Shown: piece by piece, positions 28,554 to 35,442 of the stretch | How the letters are laid out: each line of letters opens with the position of its first letter | Position numbering within the stretch: position 1 is the stretch's first letter | Source of the DNA: JADGRB01 sp963835825 | Lineage (GTDB): Bacteria; Myxococcota_A; Polyangia; Fen-1088 | Length of the DNA: 64,000 bases | Assembly (NCBI GenBank): GCA_963835825.1 | Contig: CAWIGZ010000012.1 | Location: forward strand, 124,001-188,000 | Reading direction: 5' to 3' | Translations under genes and position numbers: made by a program | The notes under the pieces: generated by a model | What the model was told of the DNA's origin: nothing | What the model saw: only the letters and a program-made list of their open reading frames with translations | The model's database searches: none

Positions 28554-30410
28554 ATGCGGAAGTCGAGCCTGGTCTCCTTGGTTGTGCCCTGGGTCGGTTT
28601 CGCGGCGATGCTGGTGGGGGCCGGCGCGCTCTGGCACAGCGGTCCACCGCCGGCGCAGAAGGCCGCCGCCTCGAGCGAGGAGCTGGCCGAACAGGCAGGC
28701 GTCGAGCCGACGCGCCTGATCGTCGACTTCCGCGACGACATCACGCAGGCGGCGCTGGCCGCCACCGGCTTTCACGAGGTCCCGGTCAGCGCCTACTCGG
28801 CGGTCGACGGCCTTTACCGGATCGATTTCCCCAACGCCGCCGCGGCCGCCGCGGCCGCCGCCAAGCTGGCGCGCGATCCCGACGTCGAGAGCGTCGACTA
28901 CGATTCGCTGGCGACCATCCCGCCCGACGAGGAGGCGCAGGAGGAGCTGGCCGACGCGCACGCGACGGGCTCCATGGAAGCGGAGTGCAGCCGAAAGGCG
29001 GACGGCGCCGCCGACACGGGCAGCTTCCCCAACGACGCCTGTTTCAAGTACCAGTGGCACATGCGCCAGATCGGCATGCCGGCCGCCTGGAAGCAGGGGA
29101 ACGGCAAGGGCGCGGTGGTCGCCGTCATCGACACCGGCGTCACCAAGGTCGGGGATCTCGCCGACACCAAGTTCGTCCCCGGGTACAACTTCGTCGCCAA
29201 CAACGCCAACGCGGCCGACGACCACGGCCACGGCACGCACGTCGCCGGCACGATCGCCGAGTCGACCAACAACAAGATCGGGGTGACGGGCGTCGCCTAC
29301 GGCGCCAGCATCATGCCGCTGAAGGTGCTCTCCGCCCAGGGCTCGGGCTCGATGGCCGGCATCTCGCAGGCGATCCGCTGGGCCGCCGACCACGGCGCGA
29401 ACGTCATCAACATGAGCCTGGGCGGCGGGCGGTCGATGGCCCCCATGGCCAAGGCGATCAAGTACGCCCACGACAAGGGCGTGGTCGTGGTCGCCGCCGC
29501 CGGCAATGACGGGCACGGCCGGGTGAGCTACCCGGCGCGCTACCCGGGCGTCCTGGCCGTCGCCGCGACCCAGCAGGACGAGGCCACGACGTTCTATTCG
29601 AACTGGGGCCCGGAGGTCGACCTGGCCGCTCCAGGCGGCAACACCCGCGGCAACGCCCAGGGGGGCGTCCTGCAGCACACCATCGTGCCGGGCGACATCA
29701 AGCGCACCGACTACCTCTGGTTCATGGGGACGTCGATGGCGTCACCGCACGTGGCCGGGGTGGCCGCGCTGGTGGTGGGCGCCGGCGTCACCAAGCCAGC
29801 CGCCGTCGAGGAGATCCTGCTCTCGACCGCGCGCAAGCCGGCGGGGCGCGATTCCGCCGCGGGCGCGCGCGTCGATGACCACTACGGCGCCGGCATCGTC
29901 GACGCGTCGGCGGCGCTGCACAAGGCGCGCGACACCCGCGGCGGCGAGGAGCTGGGTCTGGGCCTGGCGGCCGGCTTGCTCGGCCTGGTGCTGACGCGCC
30001 GGCGGGGCATCACCGTCGGCAAGCTCGGCTTCGGCGCGCTGGCGGCCTTCGTGGTCGGCGCTTCGGGCCTCGACCTCACCTGGGCCATCCCGCTGTCGTG
30101 GTCGCACGCGCACGCGGCGGCCGGGGTCCTCTCGAACGGCTTCACCGATCTTTCGGGCGGCCCGCTCAGCGCGACGCTGGTCTACAGCGCCGCCGTTCCG
30201 GTCCTGCTCACGCTGCTGCTCTACGGCGTGCGCCGCCTGCGGCCGGTGCTGGCGGGCTTCGGCTTCGGCGTGGCGGGCGCGCTGCTCTTCGCGGCCGTCG
30301 CCCACACCGTCGAGCTGCGCTTCATCCCCGACGCCGTCGAGCCCGCCTGGCTCGGCCTCCAGGCGGCCATCGCCGGCCTGTTCGCGACCGCCTGCCTCCG
30401 CAAGGCGTAA
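28554..30410 (+). CDS. Subtilisin-like S8 serine protease with multi-helix C-terminal membrane domain
   Basis: 618 residues. An N-terminal membrane anchor or signal (residues about 8-26) is followed by a propeptide-like region, then the peptidase domain with Asp193 (AVIDTGV), His226 (DHGHGTHVAG), oxyanion Asn (AAAGND) and nucleophile Ser about 394 (GTSMASPHVAGVAA). The last 150 residues hold four to five hydrophobic segments, the first preceding an RRR cluster. The mature enzyme would thus remain tethered to the membrane at its C-terminus. Secreted proteases of this kind are common in predatory and scavenging Myxococcota. It starts leaderless after TATAAT. Confidence 0.92.
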   Translation: MRKSSLVSLVVPWVGFAAMLVGAGALWHSGPPPAQKAAASSEELAEQAGVEPTRLIVDFRDDITQAALAATGFHEVPVSAYSAVDGLYRIDFPNAAAAAAAAAKLARDPDVESVDYDSLATIPPDEEAQEELADAHATGSMEAECSRKADGAADTGSFPNDACFKYQWHMRQIGMPAAWKQGNGKGAVVAVIDTGVTKVGDLADTKFVPGYNFVANNANAADDHGHGTHVAGTIAESTNNKIGVTGVAYGASIMPLKVLSAQGSGSMAGISQAIRWAADHGANVINMSLGGGRSMAPMAKAIKYAHDKGVVVVAAAGNDGHGRVSYPARYPGVLAVAATQQDEATTFYSNWGPEVDLAAPGGNTRGNAQGGVLQHTIVPGDIKRTDYLWFMGTSMASPHVAGVAALVVGAGVTKPAAVEEILLSTARKPAGRDSAAGARVDDHYGAGIVDASAALHKARDTRGGEELGLGLAAGLLGLVLTRRRGITVGKLGFGALAAFVVGASGLDLTWAIPLSWSHAHAAAGVLSNGFTDLSGGPLSATLVYSAAVPVLLTLLLYGVRRLRPVLAGFGFGVAGALLFAAVAHTVELRFIPDAVEPAWLGLQAAIAGLFATACLRKA

Positions 30411-30428
30411 CGACCGCGCCTGCCGCGC

Positions 30429-30854
30429 CTATCTCGCCCGACGCCCCAGCAGGACGCGGAAGCCCGCCTGCTGAAACCCGGCGTCCGTCGTGGCGGCACG
30501 CTCCAGCTTCCGCGACCGCATGAGCTCCATGCCGATGCAGTCGGTGAGGCTCCACGTCTTGTCCTGGTGAGCCAGATACCTTCGTTCCGCCGCGAAAAGC
30601 AGTCGACGGTCGACGGAGACAATCTCCCAGCCTGAATCCTCCCGAACCTCCAGGACCCAGGCAATCGCCTCCGACCGCAGCGGACTGCGAGCGAAGTAGT
30701 TGCAGAGCTCGATGACCACCGCGTCGGTCGAGACCAGCGGCGCCTCTTCACCGGCCAGCTTCTCCGCCAGCGCGAGCGCCTCCTCATGATGCTGATCGCG
30801 GACGTCGATCAACGCGACCAACCACGCGGTGTCGACGTACACCGCCCGATTCAA
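30429..30854 (-). CDS. PIN-domain ribonuclease toxin (VapC-like)
   Basis: 141 residues. The PIN-domain acidic residues are visible: Asp in VYVDTAWLVAL, Glu in VVIELCNYF, Asp in WSLTDCIGME and Asp in ATTDAGFQQAG. VapC-type toxins cleave tRNA or rRNA. The start is TTG, overlapping the antitoxin stop by TTGA, so toxin translation depends on the upstream gene. The C-terminus is a basic LLGRRAR. Confidence 0.88.
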   Translation of the reverse strand: MNRAVYVDTAWLVALIDVRDQHHEEALALAEKLAGEEAPLVSTDAVVIELCNYFARSPLRSEAIAWVLEVREDSGWEIVSVDRRLLFAAERRYLAHQDKTWSLTDCIGMELMRSRKLERAATTDAGFQQAGFRVLLGRRAR

Positions 30855-31270
30855 GACTCTTCTCGGAGGTATTCGTCGATTCGTTCGGCACCGTCGCTGC
30901 GCCACCCCTTGCGAGGCCGCCTGGCGAGCGACAGCAGCAACCTGGCGCCGTGCGGAGGCTTCACCGCATTCGCGGCTGGCACATCGGCGATGATCCTATG
31001 GATGCGCACGTCGACCATCTGGCCCGGCTTGAGGCCGGGAATGTTGTTCGGAATCGCGAACTCATTGTCGTAAGTCAGCTTGAAATAGTTGTGATTCCAT
31101 CGCCCTGCCCCGTGCGGCCGGATCGAAACGAACAGCAGATGGTTGTCGGCCCGCTTCTCGAGGCCGAGGTTCCGCTGGACCTCGGCGGGAATCGCCACCA
31201 GTCGGTTCTTCGTCCGGTGGACGACCGCCGTGAACTCGTCGAGCGGCGCCTTCAAGTGCGGATGGGCCAC
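30851..31270 (-). CDS. Antitoxin partner of the PIN-domain toxin (AbrB-like N-terminus, unconfirmed)
   Basis: 139 residues, GTG start. KNRLVAIPAEVQRNLGLEKR near the N-terminus resembles a SpoVT/AbrB swapped-hairpin half; the middle is a beta-rich segment (GRWNHNYFKLTYDNEFAIPNN), and the C-terminus is basic then acidic (RKGWRSDGAERIDEYLREES), the usual toxin-wrapping tail. It is longer than typical VapB (70-90 residues). Position before, and coupled to, the toxin is the main reason for the call. It is expressed from a promoter bearing a perfect inverted repeat. Confidence 0.7.
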   Translation of the reverse strand: MAHPHLKAPLDEFTAVVHRTKNRLVAIPAEVQRNLGLEKRADNHLLFVSIRPHGAGRWNHNYFKLTYDNEFAIPNNIPGLKPGQMVDVRIHRIIADVPAANAVKPPHGARLLLSLARRPRKGWRSDGAERIDEYLREES

Positions 31271-31276
31271 CCGATC

Positions 31277-31330
31277 GATCTAGCCAAGCGCCTCCCACTC
31301 GTCAAGTCGCCATATCCGACTTGACGAGTG
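31277..31330 (-). promoter_or_regulatory. Toxin-antitoxin promoter with perfect 14-bp inverted-repeat operator
   Basis: Arms at 31296-31309 and 31317-31330 are perfectly complementary (CACTCGTCAAGTCG), with a 7-base loop. The minus-strand -35 TTGACG (31300-31305) lies within one arm, then a 17-base spacer and TAGATC (31277-31282), and six bases later the GTG start of the antitoxin. Binding at the palindrome would block the -35 box, as expected for toxin-antitoxin autoregulation. Confidence 0.7.
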
Positions 31331-31360
31331 CCCCCCGGCGGCCCCCCGCCGCCCTGCCGC

Positions 31361-32890
31361 TCATTGGCCACATCGACCCGCGTCGGCGGGCGGCGTGAGC
31401 TGGCAGGCGATCTCCAGCGTGGCTGCAAAGTTGGAAGGGTCCGGCCCGACCGGCTCGTTGTTGACCGTGAAGGGCGGGCTGCCGGCGGGGCAGCCCGGCG
31501 GTCCCGACGCGCCTCCAATCGACCAGCAGGCCGAGCCGGCGGGAACGGTGGCGCAAGGGGGAAGGTTGAGATCCTGCGCGCTGTCCGCCGTCGTCAGGTG
31601 CTCGGTCACCACGCAATCCGGATAGCTGGTCCCTTCGGGGTCGGTCTTGGTGCGAATGTCCGATGGAAGGCAGGGCGGCTGCCCCTTTTCGTGCGGGCCG
31701 GTCAGGGCGGTCAACACCTGAGCATAGTTTTCGTCGCACACCGAAGCGAGGACGCTGTTCGGGAAGGCGTTCACGAACTGCGTGAGGCGAACCGCCGGCT
31801 CGCCGAAGGCACCGCTTCCGTCGGCGGCCTCGGATCCGCAGGATGGGGCGACCCGCGGCCAGAGCTCTCCGGGCGCAGCGCTGCCAGGTTGGGGCAGCCA
31901 CTCGACGGCGTACGGGGACGACGGGCCGACGATGCCGGAGACCAGAATGCGGTTGTCCGGGTCCTGCTTGAGGGACCTGATCTCCGAAACGAACTTCGAG
32001 ACCGGCGTCAGTGCGCCGTCCCTCTCGTTCGACTGGCAATTCGTCAGGGCCAGCGTAGGGACCCCATCGACAGAGACGGCGCCGGCGGGGGGCGCGATCG
32101 GCGGAGAGACCTCCACAGCTTGCGAATCGACGCAGAGGTGCCCCGCGTGGTTGCAACGGTAGTGGGTCAGAGGCCCCTGCGGATCGCGGAGATCGTTGGC
32201 AGAAGGATCGCTCAGCGAGAACAGCGAGCTACCGGCGGGCGCCGAGCAGTCGTCCTGGTTGGAGAGGAAGACGATCATCAGATAGGCGTCAGGGCGGAGG
32301 AACCCCGCGTTCTCGGGCGGCGGCGGCTGCCCGTCGGCGCCGAGCGCGCGGGCCAACGCCGCCAGCGGCTGGCCGAAACCGCAGCCCCCGTCGCCCAGCT
32401 GGGCGATGCACTGGAACACCTTCGCCGCACCCGACTCGGTCGCGTCGTCTGCCGCCGTGAAATTGCGGGCGCTCCCGATCTCCGAGATGAAGGCCGCTGA
32501 CGGATCGAGCGTCGTGGCGGTGCACATCGCCTCGGGCTGACTGCGAAGGTGGCCCCCATCCCCGGACACCGCGCAGCCCGGAATACCGACGTTCGTCGCC
32601 GCCCCCACCCCCAGGTCCGACGAGAGGACACCCAGATGGAGCCCGATCGGCTCTGGGAGGGACTGCACGGCCTTGATGAGGGTGGGCAGCTGGGTGGCCA
32701 GCTTCGCCTGCCAGCCGGCCATCGCCGGGCCGTCGTCGATCACGAACACGAGATCGAGGTCATTGCGGACCGCGGTCGTGAAGCGGGTCGTGTAGGTGAC
32801 CGACGTCGCGCAGATCGTCGAGGGGGGCGGCGACGCGCAAGCCGTCAGCCCCGCCGCGAAGCCCAGCACCCACCACCTCCGTTGTCGCAT
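31361..32890 (-). CDS. Secreted Cys-rich lipoprotein with von Willebrand A-like fold (Myxococcota type)
   Basis: 509 residues from the ATG at 32890. The signal sequence ends in a lipobox, GLTAC-ASPP. The core starts DLDLVFVIDDGPAMAGWQAKLATQLPTLIK, a VWA-like strand with a partly altered metal site, followed by DAYLMIVFLSNQDDCS and many Cys pairs. Large families of such lipoproteins are seen in Myxococcota genomes, function unknown. The C-terminus ends in GRCGQ. An upstream start 37 codons earlier is possible but would spoil the signal peptide. Confidence 0.75.
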   Translation of the reverse strand: MRQRRWWVLGFAAGLTACASPPPSTICATSVTYTTRFTTAVRNDLDLVFVIDDGPAMAGWQAKLATQLPTLIKAVQSLPEPIGLHLGVLSSDLGVGAATNVGIPGCAVSGDGGHLRSQPEAMCTATTLDPSAAFISEIGSARNFTAADDATESGAAKVFQCIAQLGDGGCGFGQPLAALARALGADGQPPPPENAGFLRPDAYLMIVFLSNQDDCSAPAGSSLFSLSDPSANDLRDPQGPLTHYRCNHAGHLCVDSQAVEVSPPIAPPAGAVSVDGVPTLALTNCQSNERDGALTPVSKFVSEIRSLKQDPDNRILVSGIVGPSSPYAVEWLPQPGSAAPGELWPRVAPSCGSEAADGSGAFGEPAVRLTQFVNAFPNSVLASVCDENYAQVLTALTGPHEKGQPPCLPSDIRTKTDPEGTSYPDCVVTEHLTTADSAQDLNLPPCATVPAGSACWSIGGASGPPGCPAGSPPFTVNNEPVGPDPSNFAATLEIACQLTPPADAGRCGQ

Positions 32891-33011
32891 CCCGATCCAT
32901 CCCGCCCGAACCACAGCAGCAAGTCCCGTGCGCGCGCGCTCGGCCCGGGAACCCGCACCAGCAGCGAGCCCGATCGTCAACGCAGTTGGCACACTCGCCA
33001 ACGGAAAAAAC

Positions 33012-33098
33012 GGCGAGCGGAGCGTGGCTTCGCCACGCGGAGCGAGCGGGGGCGCGGGGGACCAAAGGGCGCGCAGCGCCCGACGTCCCCCGAACTTA
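33012..33098. repeat. Palindromic repeat element abutting the mglA stop
   Basis: About 87 bases. Hairpin GCGTGGC-TTC-GCCACGC (33022-33038) is followed by CGGAGCGAGCGGGGGCGCGG and a second, larger hairpin with GGGGGAC...GTCCCCC arms, ending at the TAA stop of mglA (33096-33098). The order matches the tandem copies at 33727-33882, with diverged stems. On the minus strand it lies directly downstream of mglA and could act as terminator or 3' stabiliser; no T-run follows. Confidence 0.5.
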
Positions 33099-33683
33099 TT
33101 GCCCGCGGCGGAGCTCGGTCAGGACGGACTTGGCGACGGCCTTGAGCGTGTCGAACACGCCGGCGCCGCTGGTGGCGCAGGCCTCGAACTCGGGGGCCTT
33201 GGTGGGGTTCAGGACCTCGCGCAGCTGGTCGATCGGGGCGGCGTTCGGCAGGTCGCGCTTGTTGTACTGGACCACGTACGGCAGCTTGTCGAGGTTGTAG
33301 CCCTGGTCGGTCAGGTTGAGGCGCAGATTGTCGAGCGACTCGATGTTCGCCTCCATGCGCTCGACCTGCGAGTCGGCCACGAACACCACGCCGTCGACGC
33401 CCTTCAAGATCAGCTTGCGGCTGGCATCGTAGAAGACCTGGCCGGGGACGGTGTACAGATGAAACCGGGTCTTGAAGCCGCGGATCTCACCGAGCGACAG
33501 CGGCAGGAAGTCGAAGAACAGCGTCCGCTCGGTCTCGGTGGCCAGCGAGATCATCTTCCCCTTCGCGTCGGGGCTGGTCTTCGCATAGATGTAGTGCAGG
33601 TTGGTGGTCTTCCCGCACAGGCCGGGCCCGTAGTAGACCAGCTTGCAGTTGATCTCGCGCGACGAGTAGTTGATGAAGCTCAA
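33096..33683 (-). CDS. mglA: Ras-like GTPase MglA (cell polarity and gliding motility)
   Basis: 195 residues, the same length as the Myxococcus protein as I remember it and near-identical over long stretches. It is a small GTPase that sets the leading cell pole. P-loop GPGLCGKTT (19-27), the switch region SLGEIRGFKTRFHLYTVPGQV, and NKRDLPNA (guanine specificity) are present. The start codon is TTG at 33683, where other mglA genes I know use ATG, and the Shine-Dalgarno is weak (GGGTGG). It is separated from mglB by 195 bases filled with two tandem palindromic repeats. Confidence 0.96.
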   Translation of the reverse strand: MSFINYSSREINCKLVYYGPGLCGKTTNLHYIYAKTSPDAKGKMISLATETERTLFFDFLPLSLGEIRGFKTRFHLYTVPGQVFYDASRKLILKGVDGVVFVADSQVERMEANIESLDNLRLNLTDQGYNLDKLPYVVQYNKRDLPNAAPIDQLREVLNPTKAPEFEACATSGAGVFDTLKAVAKSVLTELRRGQ

Positions 33684-33726
33684 TCGACCACCCGTCTCGG
33701 CAGATGCCTGGTGATCGCGGCGTCAG

Positions 33727-33882
33727 TCCACGCGTGAGCGGAGGAGGCTTCGCCTCCGGAGCTCGTCGCGGGAGGTTTGGAACCCTCCCAGGGTTCCAAA
33801 TTAATCCACGCGTGAGCGGAGGAGGCTTCGCCTCCGCAGCTCGTCGCGGGAGGTTTGGAACCCTCCCAGGGTTCCAGGTTAA
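33727..33882. repeat. Two tandem 78-bp palindromic repeats between mglB and mglA
   Basis: Units 33727-33804 and 33805-33882 differ at only a few bases. Each holds hairpin GGAGGC-TTC-GCCTCC, the spacer GGAGCTCGTCGCGGG, and a long hairpin with 11-base arms TTTGGAACCCT and AGGGTTCCAAA (first copy 33776-33800), then TTAA. The second unit ends on the TAA stop of mglB. 78 is a multiple of three, and one minus-strand frame stays open through both copies, although no start supports a gene. Confidence 0.9.
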
Positions 33883-34358
33883 TCATTGAACAGGTTGTCG
33901 ATGTCGCTGTCGGTGATCTCCGTCAGGATCGACGGCTGGCTCTTGGAAGCGGCCTTCTTCGCGACCTGATCGAACAGGCGCACCATCTCGTCCGAGGACT
34001 TCCGGACGCGCAGTCGAACCAGACCCAGCGACGACCGCTCGTCGAACAGCACGAGCAGGATCGCGCGTCCACCCACCAGCGTGATGTGGATGTTGGTCTT
34101 CTCCCCCTCGTGGAACTGACTGGAGAAGTCCTTCTCGCGCAGGATCTTCGAGATACCGCCGGTGGCGGCGACGTTGCCGGCCGTCAGCGACGACAGCGAG
34201 GTCACGTCCAGCTCGTCGACATCGCCGGCGTCGGCGATCGGCTGACCGTCGCGGCCGATGAGCAAGACTGCTTTGGCGTTGGCGTCCCGAGCGAGCCGCG
34301 CGCAGACGAGTGACATCTGCTGCTGCTCTTCGGGGAACATCACATCGGGGCCACTCAT
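33879..34358 (-). CDS. mglB: MglB, roadblock/LC7 GTPase-activating partner of MglA
   Basis: 159 residues, one roadblock/LC7 domain. MglB activates GTP hydrolysis by MglA and marks the lagging pole. Family features are the N-terminal helix, LLIGRDGQPIADAG, DVTSLSSLTAGNVAATGGISKIL, SLGLVRLRVRKSSDEM, and the C-terminal DSDIDNLFND that contacts MglA. The ATG at 34358 has GAGGAG upstream. A minus-strand TTGAAA-17-TATTCG hexamer pair in the 163-base gap after recR is a candidate promoter. Confidence 0.94.
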   Translation of the reverse strand: MSGPDVMFPEEQQQMSLVCARLARDANAKAVLLIGRDGQPIADAGDVDELDVTSLSSLTAGNVAATGGISKILREKDFSSQFHEGEKTNIHITLVGGRAILLVLFDERSSLGLVRLRVRKSSDEMVRLFDQVAKKAASKSQPSILTEITDSDIDNLFND

Positions 34359-34521
34359 CGCGCTCCTCACCAATCCGGAATGCTCACGAATATCATTCGC
34401 GAAACGGGGTTTCAAGCATTGTACCCCAGCTGCGTCGTCGGTGAAACGGCGGCGACAAGGTCTAGTCGGCCCCCCGGCCCAAATCCTGAAGCCGGCGACG
34501 GCCCAGACCTGGCGCCGGCGC

Positions 34522-35115
34522 CTACATCTCGCGCCGGCCGTCGATGGCGCGGGCGAGCGTGGCCTGATCGGCGTACTCGAGCTCTCCGCCCATCGGGACG
34601 CCGGTGGCGATGCGGGTGGTCCGCACCCCCAGCGGGCGGAGCAGCTTGGCCAGGTAGACGGCCGTGGCCTCCCCCTCGACGCTGGGGCTGGTGGCCAGGA
34701 TGGCCTCGGCGATCGTCCCGTCGCCACACCTCCGGACCAGCTCGGCCACGCGGAGGTCGTCGGGCCCGATCCCGTCCAGGGGGGAGAGCAGCCCGTGCAG
34801 AACGTGGTAGCGGCCGCGGTAGCCCCCTGCCCGCTCGACGGCGATCAGATCCTGCGGCTGCGCCACGACGCAGACCATGGCCCCGTCGCGCCGCTGATCG
34901 CGGCAGATGGCGCAGGGATCGGCCTCGGTCAGATCGCAGCAGATCGAGCAGAAGCGGATCTTCTGCCGGATCTCGCCGATGGCGGCCGCCAGCGCCGCCG
35001 CGTCCTCGGGCGACGCGCGCAGGATGTGGAACGCCAGGCGGGCGGCGGTCTTCTCCCCCACGCCCGGCAGCTTGGCCAGCTGCTGAATCAGCTTGGCGAT
35101 CGGAGAAGCGAACAT
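34522..35115 (-). CDS. recR: Recombination protein RecR
   Basis: 197 residues, full length. RecR loads RecA with RecF and RecO during gap repair. It shows the helix-hairpin-helix LAKLPGVGEKTAARLAFHIL, the zinc finger CSICCDLTEADPCAIC (four Cys), and the Toprim domain VCVVAQPQDLIAVE...ILATSPSVEGEATAVYLAKLL. It is seven bases after ebfC in the common dnaX-ebfC-recR order. Confidence 0.97.
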   Translation of the reverse strand: MFASPIAKLIQQLAKLPGVGEKTAARLAFHILRASPEDAAALAAAIGEIRQKIRFCSICCDLTEADPCAICRDQRRDGAMVCVVAQPQDLIAVERAGGYRGRYHVLHGLLSPLDGIGPDDLRVAELVRRCGDGTIAEAILATSPSVEGEATAVYLAKLLRPLGVRTTRIATGVPMGGELEYADQATLARAIDGRREM

Positions 35116-35121
35116 CGGCGC

Positions 35122-35442
35122 CTAGCCCCCGAACATTCCGGGGGGGACCGGCAGGCCGCCGGTCACCTGGGCCAGATCGGCCTCGGCCATCTCTCGGGCC
35201 CGCTGCAGCGCGATGTTCACCGCGCCGGCCGCCAGGTCCTCGATCATCTTCTTGTCGCCCAAGATGGCCTGGTCGATGACGAGGGAGAGGATCTCCCCCT
35301 TGCCGTTGGCGGTGCAGCGGCAGAGGCCGCCGCCCGTCTCGCCGACGACGGTCTTGCGCGCCAGCTCCTCGCGCACCCGCGCCACCTCGGTCTGAATCCG
35401 CTGGGCCGTCTCGAGCAGCCCCTTGAGATCGGGAATCGACAT
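35122..35442 (-). CDS. ebfC: YbaB/EbfC family nucleoid-associated protein
   Basis: 106 residues, typical length. Helical N-terminus (LKGLLETAQRIQTEVARVREELARKTV), a beta-strand core (GLCRCTANGKGEILSLVIDQAIL) and a C-terminal helix ending in PPGMFGG, the Gly/Met-rich YbaB tail. It binds DNA as a dimer. The ATG shares a base with the dnaX stop (TGATG). Confidence 0.94.
   Translation of the reverse strand: MSIPDLKGLLETAQRIQTEVARVREELARKTVVGETGGGLCRCTANGKGEILSLVIDQAILGDKKMIEDLAAGAVNIALQRAREMAEADLAQVTGGLPVPPGMFGG

Noticed and set aside
31296..31330. Transcription terminator between the lipoprotein and antitoxin genes
   Set aside because: The perfect inverted repeat has no T-run and contains a -35 hexamer with a correctly spaced -10 box, so a promoter-operator is the better reading.
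33680..33886. Open frame of 68 codons through the tandem repeats between mglB and mglA
   Set aside because: It only reads the 78-bp repeat twice (78 is a multiple of three) and has no ribosome site or family match. It is a repeat, not a gene.
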